Made by a program: the position numbers and the translations under genes. Of a stretch of 64,000 nt of DNA, positions 14,941 to 24,296 are shown in pieces; position 1 is the stretch's first letter, and every line of letters begins with the position of its first letter. The stretch comes from Firmicutes bacterium TM09-10 (lineage in GTDB: Bacteria; Bacillota; Clostridia; Lachnospirales; Lachnospiraceae). Below the pieces are notes generated by a model. That model made no database searches. It was not told the origin of the DNA and saw only the letters and a list, made by a program, of their open reading frames with translations. The stretch lies in contig QUKC01000004.1 in assembly GCA_003481005.1 (NCBI GenBank), positions 89,378 through 153,377 of the forward strand, given 5' to 3'.

Positions 14941-16989
14941 ATGGCTGAAAAGCACGGAGCATTATCAATTAACAGCGACAATATTTTTCCGATTATCAAA
15001 AAGTGGTTATATTCGGATCATGACATTTTTTACAGAGAGCTGATTTCCAATGGCTGCGATGCCATTACGAAGTTAAAGAAGCTGGATATGATGGGAGAGT
15101 ACGAGCTTCCGGAAGGCTACAAGCCCAGAGTGGATGTTATCGTTGATCCGGATGCAAAGACCATCCGGTTTATCGATAACGGTGTCGGCATGACTGCGGA
15201 TGAGGTGGAGGAATACATCAACCAGATCGCATTTTCCGGCGCGACAGATTTTATTGCAAAATATAAAGATAAGACAAACGACGACCAGATTATCGGTCAT
15301 TTCGGCCTGGGCTTCTATTCCGCATTTATGGTAGCAGATGAGGTGCATATCGATACCCTTTCCTGGCAGAAGGATGCAAAGCCGGTTCACTGGGAGTGCG
15401 ACGGCGGCACAGAATATGACATGCAGGACGGTACCCGCACAGAAGTCGGTACCTGCATTACCCTGTTCTTAAACGAGGACTGCCTGCAGTTCTGCAACGA
15501 GTATAAGGCAACCGAAGTGATCAAAAAGTATTGTTCCTTCATGCCTGTGGAAATTTACGTTTCCAGAGCCAATACACCTGAGACACAGACGATTCTTGCG
15601 AGTGAGAAGCTCGACAGCGATCATGTGATCGAAGAAGTGAAGAAAGAAAAGGAAGAAGATCCGGATAAGTTCAAAATTACAAAGCGTCCGGAACTGATCA
15701 ACGATACTCACCCGCTCTGGACGAAGAACCCCAGTGAATGCACAAAGGAAGAGTACATTGATTTCTACCGCAAGGTATTTATGGATTACAAGGAGCCTCT
15801 GTTCTGGATTCATCTGAACATGGATTATCCGTTCAACTTAAAGGGTATCCTTTACTTCCCGAAGATCAACATGGAATACGAATCCATCGAAGGTGTCATC
15901 AAGCTGTACAATAATCAGGTATTTATTGCCGATAATATTAAAGAAGTAATTCCGGAATTTTTGCTGCTGTTAAAGGGCGTCATTGATTGTCCTGATCTGC
16001 CGCTGAACGTGTCCAGAAGCGCGCTGCAGAACGATGGCTTTGTAAAGAAAATTTCCGATTATATTACCAAAAAGGTTGCGGATAAGCTGTCCGGCATGTG
16101 CAAGACCCAGAAGGATGAATACGAGAAATACTGGGATGATATCGCTCCGTTCATCAAATTCGGCTGCTTAAAGGACGAAAAATTCTGCGAGAAGATGACG
16201 GATTACATCCTCTTCAAGAACCTGGACGGCAAATATATGACCCTGCCCGAGTGCCTGGAAGTCAATAAGACTGACCCGGATGAGACCCAGGAGGGTGCTG
16301 TGGATGAGAACGGCGAAAAGGTAGAAGCAGAAGTCGTAGAGGACAAGAACGAAGATTCCGCTGAGGAAGAGAAGAAAGACAAGACCATCTACTATGTAAC
16401 AGATGAAAAACAGCAGAGCCAGTATATCAACATGTTCAAGGCTGCCAAAATGGACGCCGTTATGCTGACCGACCGGATCGACCAGCCCTTTATCTCTCAG
16501 CTGGAGGCAAAGAATGAGGGGATCCATTTTGCAAGAATCGATGCCGACTTAACCGATGCGTTTAAGGCAAAGACCAGCAAGAAGACGCAGGAAGAATTAA
16601 ACGCGCAGGCGGAAAAGGTTGAAAAGCTGGTTCAGAAAGCGCTGAAAAACGACAAGATCAAGGTAAAGATCGAAAAGCTCAAGAATAAAAAGGTATCCTC
16701 TGTTCTGACGGTTTCCGAAGAGAGCAGAAGAATGCAGGATATGATGAAGATGTATGGCGGCGGCATGGATATGAGCATGTTCGGTGCAGAGGGCGAGACG
16801 CTGGTATTGAATGCAAACCATCCGCTCGTAACCTACATTACGGAGCACGAAGACGATGCAAACACCGAGATGATCTGCGAACAGCTCTATGATCTGGCGA
16901 AGCTTCAGAACGCACCGCTTTCTCCGGAAGCGATGACCAAGTTTGTAGCGCGCTCCAATGACATTATGCTGCTGCTTGCAAAACAATAG
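14941..16989 (+). CDS. htpG: Molecular chaperone HtpG (Hsp90)
   Basis: 682-aa bacterial Hsp90. The GHKL ATPase domain includes ELISNGCDAITKLKKL, DNGVGMTADEVEEYINQIAFSGA and GHFGLGFYSAFMVADEV. The middle domain contains LNVSRSALQNDGFVKKISDYI. A charged insert (about 445-480, rich in Glu and Lys) precedes the last middle-domain segment. CIRCE control at 14805 marks it as heat-inducible. The stop codon TAG lies inside palindrome copy 2 (16984-17016), exactly as in spoIIAA. Confidence 0.97.
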   Translation: MAEKHGALSINSDNIFPIIKKWLYSDHDIFYRELISNGCDAITKLKKLDMMGEYELPEGYKPRVDVIVDPDAKTIRFIDNGVGMTADEVEEYINQIAFSGATDFIAKYKDKTNDDQIIGHFGLGFYSAFMVADEVHIDTLSWQKDAKPVHWECDGGTEYDMQDGTRTEVGTCITLFLNEDCLQFCNEYKATEVIKKYCSFMPVEIYVSRANTPETQTILASEKLDSDHVIEEVKKEKEEDPDKFKITKRPELINDTHPLWTKNPSECTKEEYIDFYRKVFMDYKEPLFWIHLNMDYPFNLKGILYFPKINMEYESIEGVIKLYNNQVFIADNIKEVIPEFLLLLKGVIDCPDLPLNVSRSALQNDGFVKKISDYITKKVADKLSGMCKTQKDEYEKYWDDIAPFIKFGCLKDEKFCEKMTDYILFKNLDGKYMTLPECLEVNKTDPDETQEGAVDENGEKVEAEVVEDKNEDSAEEEKKDKTIYYVTDEKQQSQYINMFKAAKMDAVMLTDRIDQPFISQLEAKNEGIHFARIDADLTDAFKAKTSKKTQEELNAQAEKVEKLVQKALKNDKIKVKIEKLKNKKVSSVLTVSEESRRMQDMMKMYGGGMDMSMFGAEGETLVLNANHPLVTYITEHEDDANTEMICEQLYDLAKLQNAPLSPEAMTKFVARSNDIMLLLAKQ

Positions 16990-17016
16990 AATGCACGCTC
17001 TGCGAGCATTCTATTG
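16984..17016 (+). repeat. CAATAGAAT palindrome, copy 2, over the htpG stop
   Basis: CAATAGAAT and ATTCTATTG arms with inner GCTC-TGC-GAGC. Between 16981 and 17030 it differs at one position from copy 1, including the trailing TCATGAATAAAAT. The htpG TAG is within its left arm. Confidence 0.85.
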
Positions 17017-17075
17017 TCATGAATAAAATGCGCAGGCTGTGAAAATGGCGCTGCTGCAGATCAATAGTAAATGCG

Positions 17076-17123
17076 AAGACCGCATGCAGGATGAATATAC
17101 GATTCCTGTCTGCGGTCTTTTTA
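17076..17123 (+). terminator. htpG terminator
   Basis: AAGACCGCATGCAGGA pairs with TCCTGTCTGCGGTCTT with one internal mismatch, followed by TTT leading directly into palindrome A copy 2. Confidence 0.85.
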
Positions 17124-17154
17124 TCGTATAGGAAACTTCGTTTCCATACGATAA
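17121..17154 (+). repeat. Terminator-linked palindrome A, copy 2
   Basis: ATCGTAT-A-GGAAAC-TTC-GTTTCC-ATACGAT flanked by T and A runs, starting in the T-tract of the htpG terminator. It is followed by CGCTCCGCGAGGAT, a module also seen after copy 4. Confidence 0.85.
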
Positions 17155-17184
17155 AAACGCTCCGCGAGGATCGTCATGCCGCCA

Positions 17185-18453
17185 TTACGTCCCAGGCTCT
17201 GCGATACGGCTGACCGCCACATAAATGTTTGAAATCTGATACCAGGTCGGATAATCCACAATTCCGGTTGCCGGGAGGTTGAAGATACGCTGAAAAGCCC
17301 GCACCTGTGCAGCGGTCTGGGGACCGAAGATACCGTCGGCAGAGGTTTTCGGGATAGCAGGGTAGTTTTGTGCGATGCGGTTTAACTGCTCCTGTATCTG
17401 TCGAACCTTTGGACCGGATGCACCGATGGTCAGGTCATAGCCAGGCCAGGAGGACGGGACGCCGCTGATGGCCTGGGCTGCGTTGATATACATGTCGTTG
17501 CCGTAATAGTAGCGGATGATCTCAATCGCGCTGTAGCCCTGATCACCGAGATATTTGGAACCCCACTGGGAGAGACCCTGACAGCTGACGCGATTTCCGT
17601 CGCAATAGCTGGTAAAGATCGGCTGCCGCACGCCGGGGCGGGAGAGATAATTTGCAAAAATAGAGTCCACGAGGCGGTCGATATTGCTGTAGATATTTCT
17701 GCCGTAGATGAATTTCTGGTCGTAGGCGGTGGAAGAGGTGATGGTAAAGGAATAGCCCTTTGCACGATACCATTCCGTGTATACACGATTCAGAGTAAAG
17801 GACTGAATGACGAGAATGTTGGCGTAGATGGTGCTCTCCGGCCAGGTTGCATAGATTTCGGAAGAAACGACGTTTTTGATATAGTCTTTATAGCGGACAT
17901 AGTAGTTTGGAGCGCTGGAATCGTCTGGAAGACCGTCGTGGACGATGATATATTCCGGGATGACAACGCGGCTTAAGACGATTTCTCCGGTTTCGGCTTC
18001 GGTTTTGATCTCTGCTTCCGGGATTTTGGCAGGATATTCGCCGTAAAGGGTGTGATCCGGAATGAAAATTTCCTGCTCTTTAGGAGAGTCGGAAACTGCG
18101 GCGGGTGTCATGGAAACCGGAAGAATGCTGGACGCATCCGGCAGAATTTCAGCGCCGTTGATACGGACAGGCTCGTAACCGTCCGCCTGTACTTCGATGA
18201 TATAATCGGCGTATGGGCGCGGATTGGAAGGACTCTGGGAATAGGCGGGATCGGGCGCGGGCAGCAGGACGGAGGTTGTCTGTCCGGATTCATCGGTAGT
18301 AAGCGTTTCAAGAATCTGTTCCGGGGAAGCGCTGTCGGAGATCGTAACAGCAGCGCCCACAACCGGGAAAAAACCGACAGAAGAAGTTACCCAGATCATC
18401 AGGGAACCGGGATAACCGGTTTCTTCTGCTGCAGCACAGGAAAGCTGTGGCAT
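17185..18453 (-). CDS. sleC: Spore cortex-lytic enzyme SleC-like protein
   Basis: 422 aa. An N-terminal prodomain contains a carboxypeptidase-regulatory-like fold (about 30-110). A SpoIID-like lytic transglycosylase domain has NVVSSEIYATWP with Glu199 and GLSQWGSKYLGDQGYSAIEIIRYYYG. The C-terminal peptidoglycan-binding domain is about 344-410 (GPKVRQIQEQLNRIA...GIFGPQTAAQVRAFQ). This order and the length match clostridial SleC zymogens, which degrade cortex during germination after Csp protease cleavage. The ATG at 18453 follows AGAGG; an ATG at 18468 lacks a Shine-Dalgarno. No csp gene is in the window. Confidence 0.78.
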   Translation of the reverse strand: MPQLSCAAAEETGYPGSLMIWVTSSVGFFPVVGAAVTISDSASPEQILETLTTDESGQTTSVLLPAPDPAYSQSPSNPRPYADYIIEVQADGYEPVRINGAEILPDASSILPVSMTPAAVSDSPKEQEIFIPDHTLYGEYPAKIPEAEIKTEAETGEIVLSRVVIPEYIIVHDGLPDDSSAPNYYVRYKDYIKNVVSSEIYATWPESTIYANILVIQSFTLNRVYTEWYRAKGYSFTITSSTAYDQKFIYGRNIYSNIDRLVDSIFANYLSRPGVRQPIFTSYCDGNRVSCQGLSQWGSKYLGDQGYSAIEIIRYYYGNDMYINAAQAISGVPSSWPGYDLTIGASGPKVRQIQEQLNRIAQNYPAIPKTSADGIFGPQTAAQVRAFQRIFNLPATGIVDYPTWYQISNIYVAVSRIAEPGT

Positions 18454-18487
18454 AAAAGTACCTCTCATATCCAGAATATGTGATAAT

Positions 18488-18517
18488 AAGATATGCCGGA
18501 GATAGGAAAAATGATAC
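18488..18517 (-). promoter_or_regulatory. Weak SigE-like promoter candidate for sleC
   Basis: On the minus strand GTATCATT (18517-18510), 14-base spacer, CATATCTT (18495-18488), a partial match to the SigE pattern. Its position before sleC fits, but the match is imperfect. Confidence 0.3.
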
Positions 18518-18572
18518 TGCTGTCTGAGCTGCCCGCTGCATCATGCGAGCCGCGACAGTCAGACGCAACTAA

Positions 18573-18621
18573 AAAAATCGTGCCGCAGCGGAAATCGTCA
18601 GACGTCAGGTCGTCAGGCACC
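18573..18621 (-). terminator. Probable terminator of the GntR/ABC operon
   Basis: On the minus strand GTGCC and GGCAC arms enclose three CGTCAG-type hexamers (plus-strand 18596, 18603, 18611) and are followed by ATTTTTTT. It is a long-loop hairpin, so the call is moderate. Confidence 0.5.
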
Positions 18622-18652
18622 TTTCAAAATCTCCGCCGCAGCGCGGTATGTC

Positions 18653-19477
18653 TTAATCAAGATTCAGACAACGTTTCATTACATAGTTGCAGATCCAGAA
18701 AGCAGGAACGCATAGAATCAGATTTGCGAACAGGGAAATCAGCATAATCGACCAGTAAATGGAGGCAAAATCAGCCATCGGATTCGCAGAAGTCGATTGA
18801 ATGATGAACACGCCTGCGGTCGTAGGCGCGGTCAGAAGCATCATAGCGGTCGAAAGGATGGTGCTCAGCCCGAGATAACACAGGATGGATGCGAGCACCT
18901 TGTGGCTGGAAAACAGCTGTCCCAAAGAGATCGAGGCATAGATGGTAAGCAGGGAAAAGACAGAGCTGATGATCATCACGGGAATTGCCAGAAAGAGTAT
19001 GGAGGGAACGGTGAAAATCGTGTGGTACGACTGGAACATCGTCCGAAGCTCCAACAGATCTTCCGGAGAAAAATATGCCATTGTGGGCAGGGCAATCAAG
19101 GTGATCAAGGTAATTGCGCCAACCAACAACAAATCGATCAGGTAAAACCAGATGGTTCCGATGGTCAGCTTGGAGACAATCAGCATCCAGGGCTTGACAG
19201 GGAGCGTGTGCATCAGATAGCCCTCGTCGGTATAGAGATTTTTATAAAAACGGATAGCAAAATAGATTATCAGGATCATGGAAAGACCGCTGAGAATCAG
19301 GATGCATGCGATGTAAAGTACAAAGTTTCGCACATTGAGATCTGTGCCGGCGCTAGCTTGGTCAGCAACGGAGAAGTATACGAGGCTGGCGGCGGAAAGC
19401 AGCACCGTGATAGTGAGCAAAAGGGCAGGAACTTTAAACGTATCTTTCCATTCATGGGAAATCAGTTTTGTGAGCAT
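18653..19477 (-). CDS. ABC transporter permease (ABC-2 type)
   Basis: 274-aa membrane protein with six predicted helices (LLLTITVLLSAASLVYFSV near the N-terminus; SLFANLILCVPAFWICNYVM near the C-terminus). It overlaps the end of the ATPase gene by 16 bases and has the Shine-Dalgarno GGGAGGT. In GntR/ABC operons of the YtrA type such permeases handle cell-envelope stress or antibiotic export; the substrate here is unknown. Confidence 0.85.
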   Translation of the reverse strand: MLTKLISHEWKDTFKVPALLLTITVLLSAASLVYFSVADQASAGTDLNVRNFVLYIACILILSGLSMILIIYFAIRFYKNLYTDEGYLMHTLPVKPWMLIVSKLTIGTIWFYLIDLLLVGAITLITLIALPTMAYFSPEDLLELRTMFQSYHTIFTVPSILFLAIPVMIISSVFSLLTIYASISLGQLFSSHKVLASILCYLGLSTILSTAMMLLTAPTTAGVFIIQSTSANPMADFASIYWSIMLISLFANLILCVPAFWICNYVMKRCLNLD

Positions 19478-20181
19478 GAGAATACCTCCCGGAAATAAGA
19501 GTCTACGGACTGATGGCGGGTGTCCCGGATCTCCTCCACGCTGGAAGAGAGAATGATCTGTCCGTCTTTCAGGAAAATAACGTCGTCCAGAAGCTGCTCG
19601 ACGTCCGCAATCAGGTGTGTGGAGAGCAGAATCGACGCATCCTCGCTGTAATCCTGGATAATGGTCTTTAAAATATAATCACGCGCGGCGGGATCGACGC
19701 CGGCGATCGGCTCGTCCAGAATATAGACCCTGGCGCGGCGGCTCATGACCATGATCAGCTGCACCTTTTCACGGGTTCCCTTCGAGAGCGTCTTTAGGGG
19801 GCTGGACGGATCGATGTCGAGCTTTTGCAACATTTCCTCCGCCTTTGCAGCGTCAAAGTCTGTATAAAAATCCCTGAAAAAAGAGAGCAGTCCCTTTACC
19901 CGGACAGTATCGGGCAGATAGGTGCGTTCCGGCAGATACGAAACGATCGCCTTGGTTTCGGGACCGGGAGCCTGACCGCAGATGAAAATTTGTCCGGACG
20001 AGGGTACCAAAAGTCCGTTGATAAGTTTGATCAGCGTGGATTTGCCGCTGCCGTTGGAGCCGAGAAGCCCGACCATCCTGCCGGGAGCGATTTCGAGGCT
20101 GATATGGTCGAGGGCTGTCTTTTTGCCGAAGCGCTTGCTGACGTCCTGCAGGCAGAGCAGGGTATCGGATGTCTGTGTCAT
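19462..20181 (-). CDS. ABC transporter ATP-binding protein
   Basis: 239 aa. Walker A GSNGSGKST is at residues 41-49, the signature LSKGTREKVQL at about 130 (Lys in place of the second Gly position of LSGGQ, common in this subfamily), Walker B VYILDEPIAGVDP, and H-loop STHLIADVE. It overlaps both the regulator upstream (ATGA) and the permease downstream, so it is part of one operon. Confidence 0.92.
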   Translation of the reverse strand: MTQTSDTLLCLQDVSKRFGKKTALDHISLEIAPGRMVGLLGSNGSGKSTLIKLINGLLVPSSGQIFICGQAPGPETKAIVSYLPERTYLPDTVRVKGLLSFFRDFYTDFDAAKAEEMLQKLDIDPSSPLKTLSKGTREKVQLIMVMSRRARVYILDEPIAGVDPAARDYILKTIIQDYSEDASILLSTHLIADVEQLLDDVIFLKDGQIILSSSVEEIRDTRHQSVDSYFREVFSCSQN

Positions 20182-20546
20182 GAAATTTCCTCCTTTTTGG
20201 CCAAAAGCAGCCGGATACTATCGTCTTTCTGATAGCCGAGATGCTGCATCCGCGTCAGAAACTGACTGATCTGAAGCTCTGCCAGCTCACTGCGCACCTG
20301 TTCAATCAAAGCAGTATCTTCGGTGACCGTCCGCCCGCTGGTGCGGCGCGTGACAATCAGACCGGTACGCTCCAGCTCGGTGAAGGCTTTCTGCATGGTG
20401 TTCGGATTGACGCTTGCCTGTGCAGCGAGGTCGCGGACACTGGGAAGCCGGGAGCCGGGCGGATAGAATCCGGATACGATTTCATGCTTGAGCCGGTCAA
20501 CAATCTGGGCGTAAATAGGTCTGTCTGAATCAAGTTCCCATGGCAT
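20178..20546 (-). CDS. GntR-family transcriptional regulator (YtrA type)
   Basis: 122 aa. A winged helix at about 5-75 (PIYAQIVDRLKHEIVSGFYPPGSRLPSVRDLAAQASVNPNTMQKAFTELERTGLI) with a short C-terminal dimerisation tail typical of the YtrA subfamily. The ATG at 20546 follows AAGGAGGTG. The stop overlaps the ATPase start. It likely autoregulates its operon and, by position, could also affect the divergent 20724 operon. Confidence 0.9.
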   Translation of the reverse strand: MPWELDSDRPIYAQIVDRLKHEIVSGFYPPGSRLPSVRDLAAQASVNPNTMQKAFTELERTGLIVTRRTSGRTVTEDTALIEQVRSELAELQISQFLTRMQHLGYQKDDSIRLLLAKKEEIS

Positions 20547-20583
20547 GTGAACACCTCCTTGCTTGTATGATTGATTTAATACA

Positions 20584-20612
20584 ATAATACTTAAGCGGAA
20601 CGCATTTGTCAA
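20584..20612 (-). promoter_or_regulatory. SigA promoter of the GntR/ABC operon
   Basis: Minus strand TTGACA (20612-20607), 17-base spacer, TATTAT (20589-20584). An AT-rich region with GTATTATTGTATTAAATC follows and could hold the GntR operator. Confidence 0.75.
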
Positions 20613-20616
20613 TCCC

Positions 20617-20645
20617 TTGCGCGATATTCGGAAATAGGGTAATAT
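20617..20645 (+). promoter_or_regulatory. Promoter candidate of the Hsp70-like/scaffold operon
   Basis: TTGCGC (20617-20622), 17-base spacer, TAATAT (20640-20645). Only four bases separate this -35 box from the -35 box of the divergent GntR promoter. Confidence 0.5.
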
Positions 20646-20723
20646 AAAAGGTAAGACTATTGGAAATGACCGCCTGATCGGGAGCGTCCCGGCAGGCAAA
20701 AATGTGCAGAAAGGGGAACGCAA

Positions 20724-23700
20724 GTGAGAAGACTGGAAGAGCAGATTCTGACAGAAAAATACCGCAGAATAGAAGGAAAGCTGACGTTTTCTGTCCGGCT
20801 GGCAGAGCTGTCTGTTGCACCGGGGGAAGCTGCAGAGGGCGCGTTTACCATTTTTGCATCACAGGAAGAAATCCCGGCACAGGGCTATGTCCTGACAAAG
20901 GATGAGCGGATGGAGTGTAAAACGGAGTGGTTCAACGGCGTGCAGGAGAAAATCGTGTACCGATTTTGTGCAGACGGGCTGCAGGAGGGCGACAGCCTGC
21001 AGGGACAGTTCCTGATCATATCGGACTACGGGGAATACACGTTGCCGTGGAAGGTGACAGTGCGCAGAGAGGCGGCAGCAGGAATTGCAGGAAAAGTCTC
21101 GACGCTTGCCGGATTTACAGAGCTTGCGCGCACGGACTGGAAAACGGCGGTACAGTTTTTTTACAGTAAACCGTTTGCAGAAATCTGTAAAAAAGAAGGC
21201 GAAAAGACCTGGCTTTTGTACCGGGGGCTGTCCGCCGGATACTATAACAGCTCCAACGTCGAGACATTTCTGGAGGAAAACGGCTGCAAGCAGGCACTGA
21301 CCTTTACTGCGGCCAAACCGGAAATTCAGGTCAAAGACGTACAGGAAACGGTACGGGAAGAGCTGCAGATTTTAAAAAATGGCTGGGGACCGGTCAGCCT
21401 GAAGGTACAGACAGAGGACGATTTTTTGTTTCTGGAAAAAAACAGAATCGGGGAGGATGACTTTTTAGGTAATCTCTGTCGCCTGCCGGTTTATATATCG
21501 GAAGAAAATCTCCATGACGGGAAAAATTTCGGGACGGTAACGGTTTCGTGGAGCCGGGGCAGCTTTTTGGTCGGTGTCACAGCGACCCGCCGGAAAACGG
21601 GACTGTCTGCGGAAACCGAAAAAAAAAGCCGCCAGAAAAAATATACGATCCGTCTGACAGAGCTTTATTTAAAGCTGCGCGCAAAGCAGATCGACCTGGC
21701 AGACTGGCAGGAAAAGGTGCGGGAGTGTGTGGAAGAACTGGCTGTCCTGGATCGGAAAAGTATCGTGCCAAAGCTTTTTTCCGCACAGCTGTTATTGACG
21801 GAAAACAAAACAGAAGAGGTCGGCTGGATGTTAAAACAGCTGCGCCAGATGCTGGAGGGAGAAAGCCCGGCGGTCGTCAGCTATTATCTGTATCTGACGA
21901 CGCTGTACGACAAGCGCGAGGAGTATGTGAAGCGTGCTGCCGCGCGGGTGGAAGAAATTTATACCCGTTACCCGGAGGAATGGCGGATTGCGTGGTTGAT
22001 GCTGTTTTTATCGCATGAGATCAACCGGAGCACCTACCGGAAGTGGCAGTTTTTGCAGGAACAGTTCCAGAAAGGCTGCGTAAGCCCGCTGTTGTATCAG
22101 GAAGCGGTGCTTTTGCTGAACGCAGATCCGGCGCTTTTAACGGGACTAGACCCGATTGTGCGCAGGGTTTTAGTTTATGGCGCACGGAAAGGGCTTTTGA
22201 ATGAAAATCTTTGCGGACAGGCTGCAGAGCTTGCCTGCCGGGAAAAATATTTCGAGCCGGTTTTGTTTGAAATTCTGGAGCGCAGCTGGGAAAAAAAGCA
22301 GTCCCCAGCCATTTTGCAGGCGATCTGTTCGTTATTGATCAAAGGAAACAAATGCGAGCAAAAGTGGCATGTCTGGTATGAAAGAGGTGTGGAAAACAAG
22401 CTGCGTGTCACGCGTCTGTATGAATATTATCTGTTGAGCACCGATCTGTCGCGGGATGTTGAACCGCCCAAAAGCGTGCTGCTGTATTTTGCCTACCAGT
22501 GCAACCTGGACTGGGAATATGCGGCGTGGCTGTATTCGTGCGTGGAGCGATGCAAGACAAAGGATCCGGAGCTTTACATCACCTACAAGCCGGAGCTGGA
22601 TCATTTTTTGTTGGACTGCCTGAATAAGGGAAGAATCAACCGGCATCTGTCCTGGCTGTACCGGGAAAATTTGCCGGCGTTGGCGCTTGACAAAACGCAG
22701 GGGGAGACGATTACTTCACTGCTCGGAAGCACTGAGGTTGTATTGAACCGCAAGGAGTGCCGCAAGCTGATTGTCGTTCATCGCAGACTGAAAGGCGAAG
22801 AGACTTACTGGCTGCAGGATGGAAAAGCCTGCGTGTCCGTTTACGATCCGGAGGATTTGCTTTTTACAGAAGACGAAGAGCAGAACCGCCGTCTGGTGAC
22901 TGTTGACAGGAAAGAGCTGCTTTCGTTTCAGGATGCAGTTTCTGCCTGGGGAATGGAAGCACTGCGGGAATGGGGCACAGAGAGCATTGCGTTTTTATTG
23001 GAAGCGGAAAAAAGAAAGCTTTCTAAACTCGATCAGATCGCCGTCTGGACGAAGCTTTGTACAAACAGACAGCTGGAGGATGTTTACGGGCAGGAGCTTC
23101 GCTGCCGGTTGGCGGTGCGGCTGTCCGAACAGGAGAAAAATAAGGAGCTGAACGCCTTTTTGCGGACACTGTCCAAAGAGCAGATTGCGGAAAAGGACAG
23201 GCTATGCATGGCGCGACTGATGATTCTGCACGGTTTTTATGACAAAGCATATGAGTGGCTTGCCGGTCAGTGCTTTTGCAAACTTGAGCCGGCGGAGCTG
23301 ATGCGCCTTTGCAGCAGACTTCTGGCAAAAGAAAGCTATCTCGAAGAAAAGCGCCTGATGCTTCTGTGTGCCCAGGCTGCGCTGAACGGAAAATATGACG
23401 ATCGGATTTTACAGTATCTGGCGGATGCTTACGAGGGAAGCTGCAGCGAGCTGGAAGTGCTATTGCAGGCGGCAAAAAATTTTGAAATCGACATCTGGAA
23501 AATCAACAGAAAGCTCCTGATTCAGCTGTTGTTTACCGGTCAGGACGTGACGGAGCGGATGGATCTTTTGCGGGATTATATCAGTGCGGGCGGCAGTCCG
23601 GAGCTGGAAGAGGCATTTTTGTACCGCTGCGCCTATGCAAATGTGATTTTAAAGCAACCGATCCACCGATATATGGTGCAGATGATTTTGCGGCTCTGCA

Positions 23701-24284
23701 GATGGGGTGCAAAGGTAAGCAGGCTGTGCAAAATTGCGGCGCTGCAGTATTACGCCAAAAACAAAGGCATGTTAGAGGAAAAAAACCGCGGTCAGGTGGC
23801 TAAAATTATCAGGGAGTTATTTGAAGAAAACTGCCTGCTTCCGGTGCTGCAGCAGTTTGCAGACCTTGTGCCGGAGGTTTGGGAGATTCTGGACAAAACC
23901 TTTGTCGTATATGAAGGAGAACCCGAAAAACAGCTGGTTTTGAACTATCGGAGAGTGGAAGGGGAACTGGCGGAAGCGCAGTATCATGAAATGGAGCTTC
24001 CATGCGTCTGCGACGGCATTTATGCGGCGGGATTTATTCTGTTTCCGGGAGAGCGGCTGCAGTATTATATCACAGTGTCCGAAAGGCCGGAGAAAATTTT
24101 GGAAAATGGCATGTTGCTTGCGCAGGAGGAAGCTGCAGAGGCAATGCAGGGCAGGTACGCATGGCTTTATGAAATGGCACAGGCACAGCTTTTGCAGGAG
24201 GATTTATCGGCGCAGAAGGAGCGGACGCAAAACTACCTGTATACCGCGTTTTGTGCAAAACGGCTGTTTGGAATGCTGAAATAG
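20724..24284 (+). CDS. Giant DUF5717-like scaffold protein (1186 aa)
   Basis: A GTG start after AAGGGGAACG. The first 120 residues look like a small beta domain (LTFSVRLAELSVAPGEAAEGAFTIFASQEEIPAQGYVLT). Two further beta segments around 190-290 precede a very long alpha-helical repeat region (about 310-1060), rich in Leu and Glu and resembling TPR/HEAT-like solenoids. A C-terminal beta-like domain follows (GEPEKQLVLNYRRVEGELAEAQYHEM...). No signal peptide or membrane helix. It resembles a Lachnospiraceae family catalogued as DUF5717; function unknown. It lies 12 bases before an Hsp70-like ATPase gene, so a role as partner or scaffold of that ATPase is inferred. Confidence 0.8.
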   Translation: MRRLEEQILTEKYRRIEGKLTFSVRLAELSVAPGEAAEGAFTIFASQEEIPAQGYVLTKDERMECKTEWFNGVQEKIVYRFCADGLQEGDSLQGQFLIISDYGEYTLPWKVTVRREAAAGIAGKVSTLAGFTELARTDWKTAVQFFYSKPFAEICKKEGEKTWLLYRGLSAGYYNSSNVETFLEENGCKQALTFTAAKPEIQVKDVQETVREELQILKNGWGPVSLKVQTEDDFLFLEKNRIGEDDFLGNLCRLPVYISEENLHDGKNFGTVTVSWSRGSFLVGVTATRRKTGLSAETEKKSRQKKYTIRLTELYLKLRAKQIDLADWQEKVRECVEELAVLDRKSIVPKLFSAQLLLTENKTEEVGWMLKQLRQMLEGESPAVVSYYLYLTTLYDKREEYVKRAAARVEEIYTRYPEEWRIAWLMLFLSHEINRSTYRKWQFLQEQFQKGCVSPLLYQEAVLLLNADPALLTGLDPIVRRVLVYGARKGLLNENLCGQAAELACREKYFEPVLFEILERSWEKKQSPAILQAICSLLIKGNKCEQKWHVWYERGVENKLRVTRLYEYYLLSTDLSRDVEPPKSVLLYFAYQCNLDWEYAAWLYSCVERCKTKDPELYITYKPELDHFLLDCLNKGRINRHLSWLYRENLPALALDKTQGETITSLLGSTEVVLNRKECRKLIVVHRRLKGEETYWLQDGKACVSVYDPEDLLFTEDEEQNRRLVTVDRKELLSFQDAVSAWGMEALREWGTESIAFLLEAEKRKLSKLDQIAVWTKLCTNRQLEDVYGQELRCRLAVRLSEQEKNKELNAFLRTLSKEQIAEKDRLCMARLMILHGFYDKAYEWLAGQCFCKLEPAELMRLCSRLLAKESYLEEKRLMLLCAQAALNGKYDDRILQYLADAYEGSCSELEVLLQAAKNFEIDIWKINRKLLIQLLFTGQDVTERMDLLRDYISAGGSPELEEAFLYRCAYANVILKQPIHRYMVQMILRLCRWGAKVSRLCKIAALQYYAKNKGMLEEKNRGQVAKIIRELFEENCLLPVLQQFADLVPEVWEILDKTFVVYEGEPEKQLVLNYRRVEGELAEAQYHEMELPCVCDGIYAAGFILFPGERLQYYITVSERPEKILENGMLLAQEEAAEAMQGRYAWLYEMAQAQLLQEDLSAQKERTQNYLYTAFCAKRLFGMLK

Positions 24285-24296
24285 GGAGAAGGAGAT

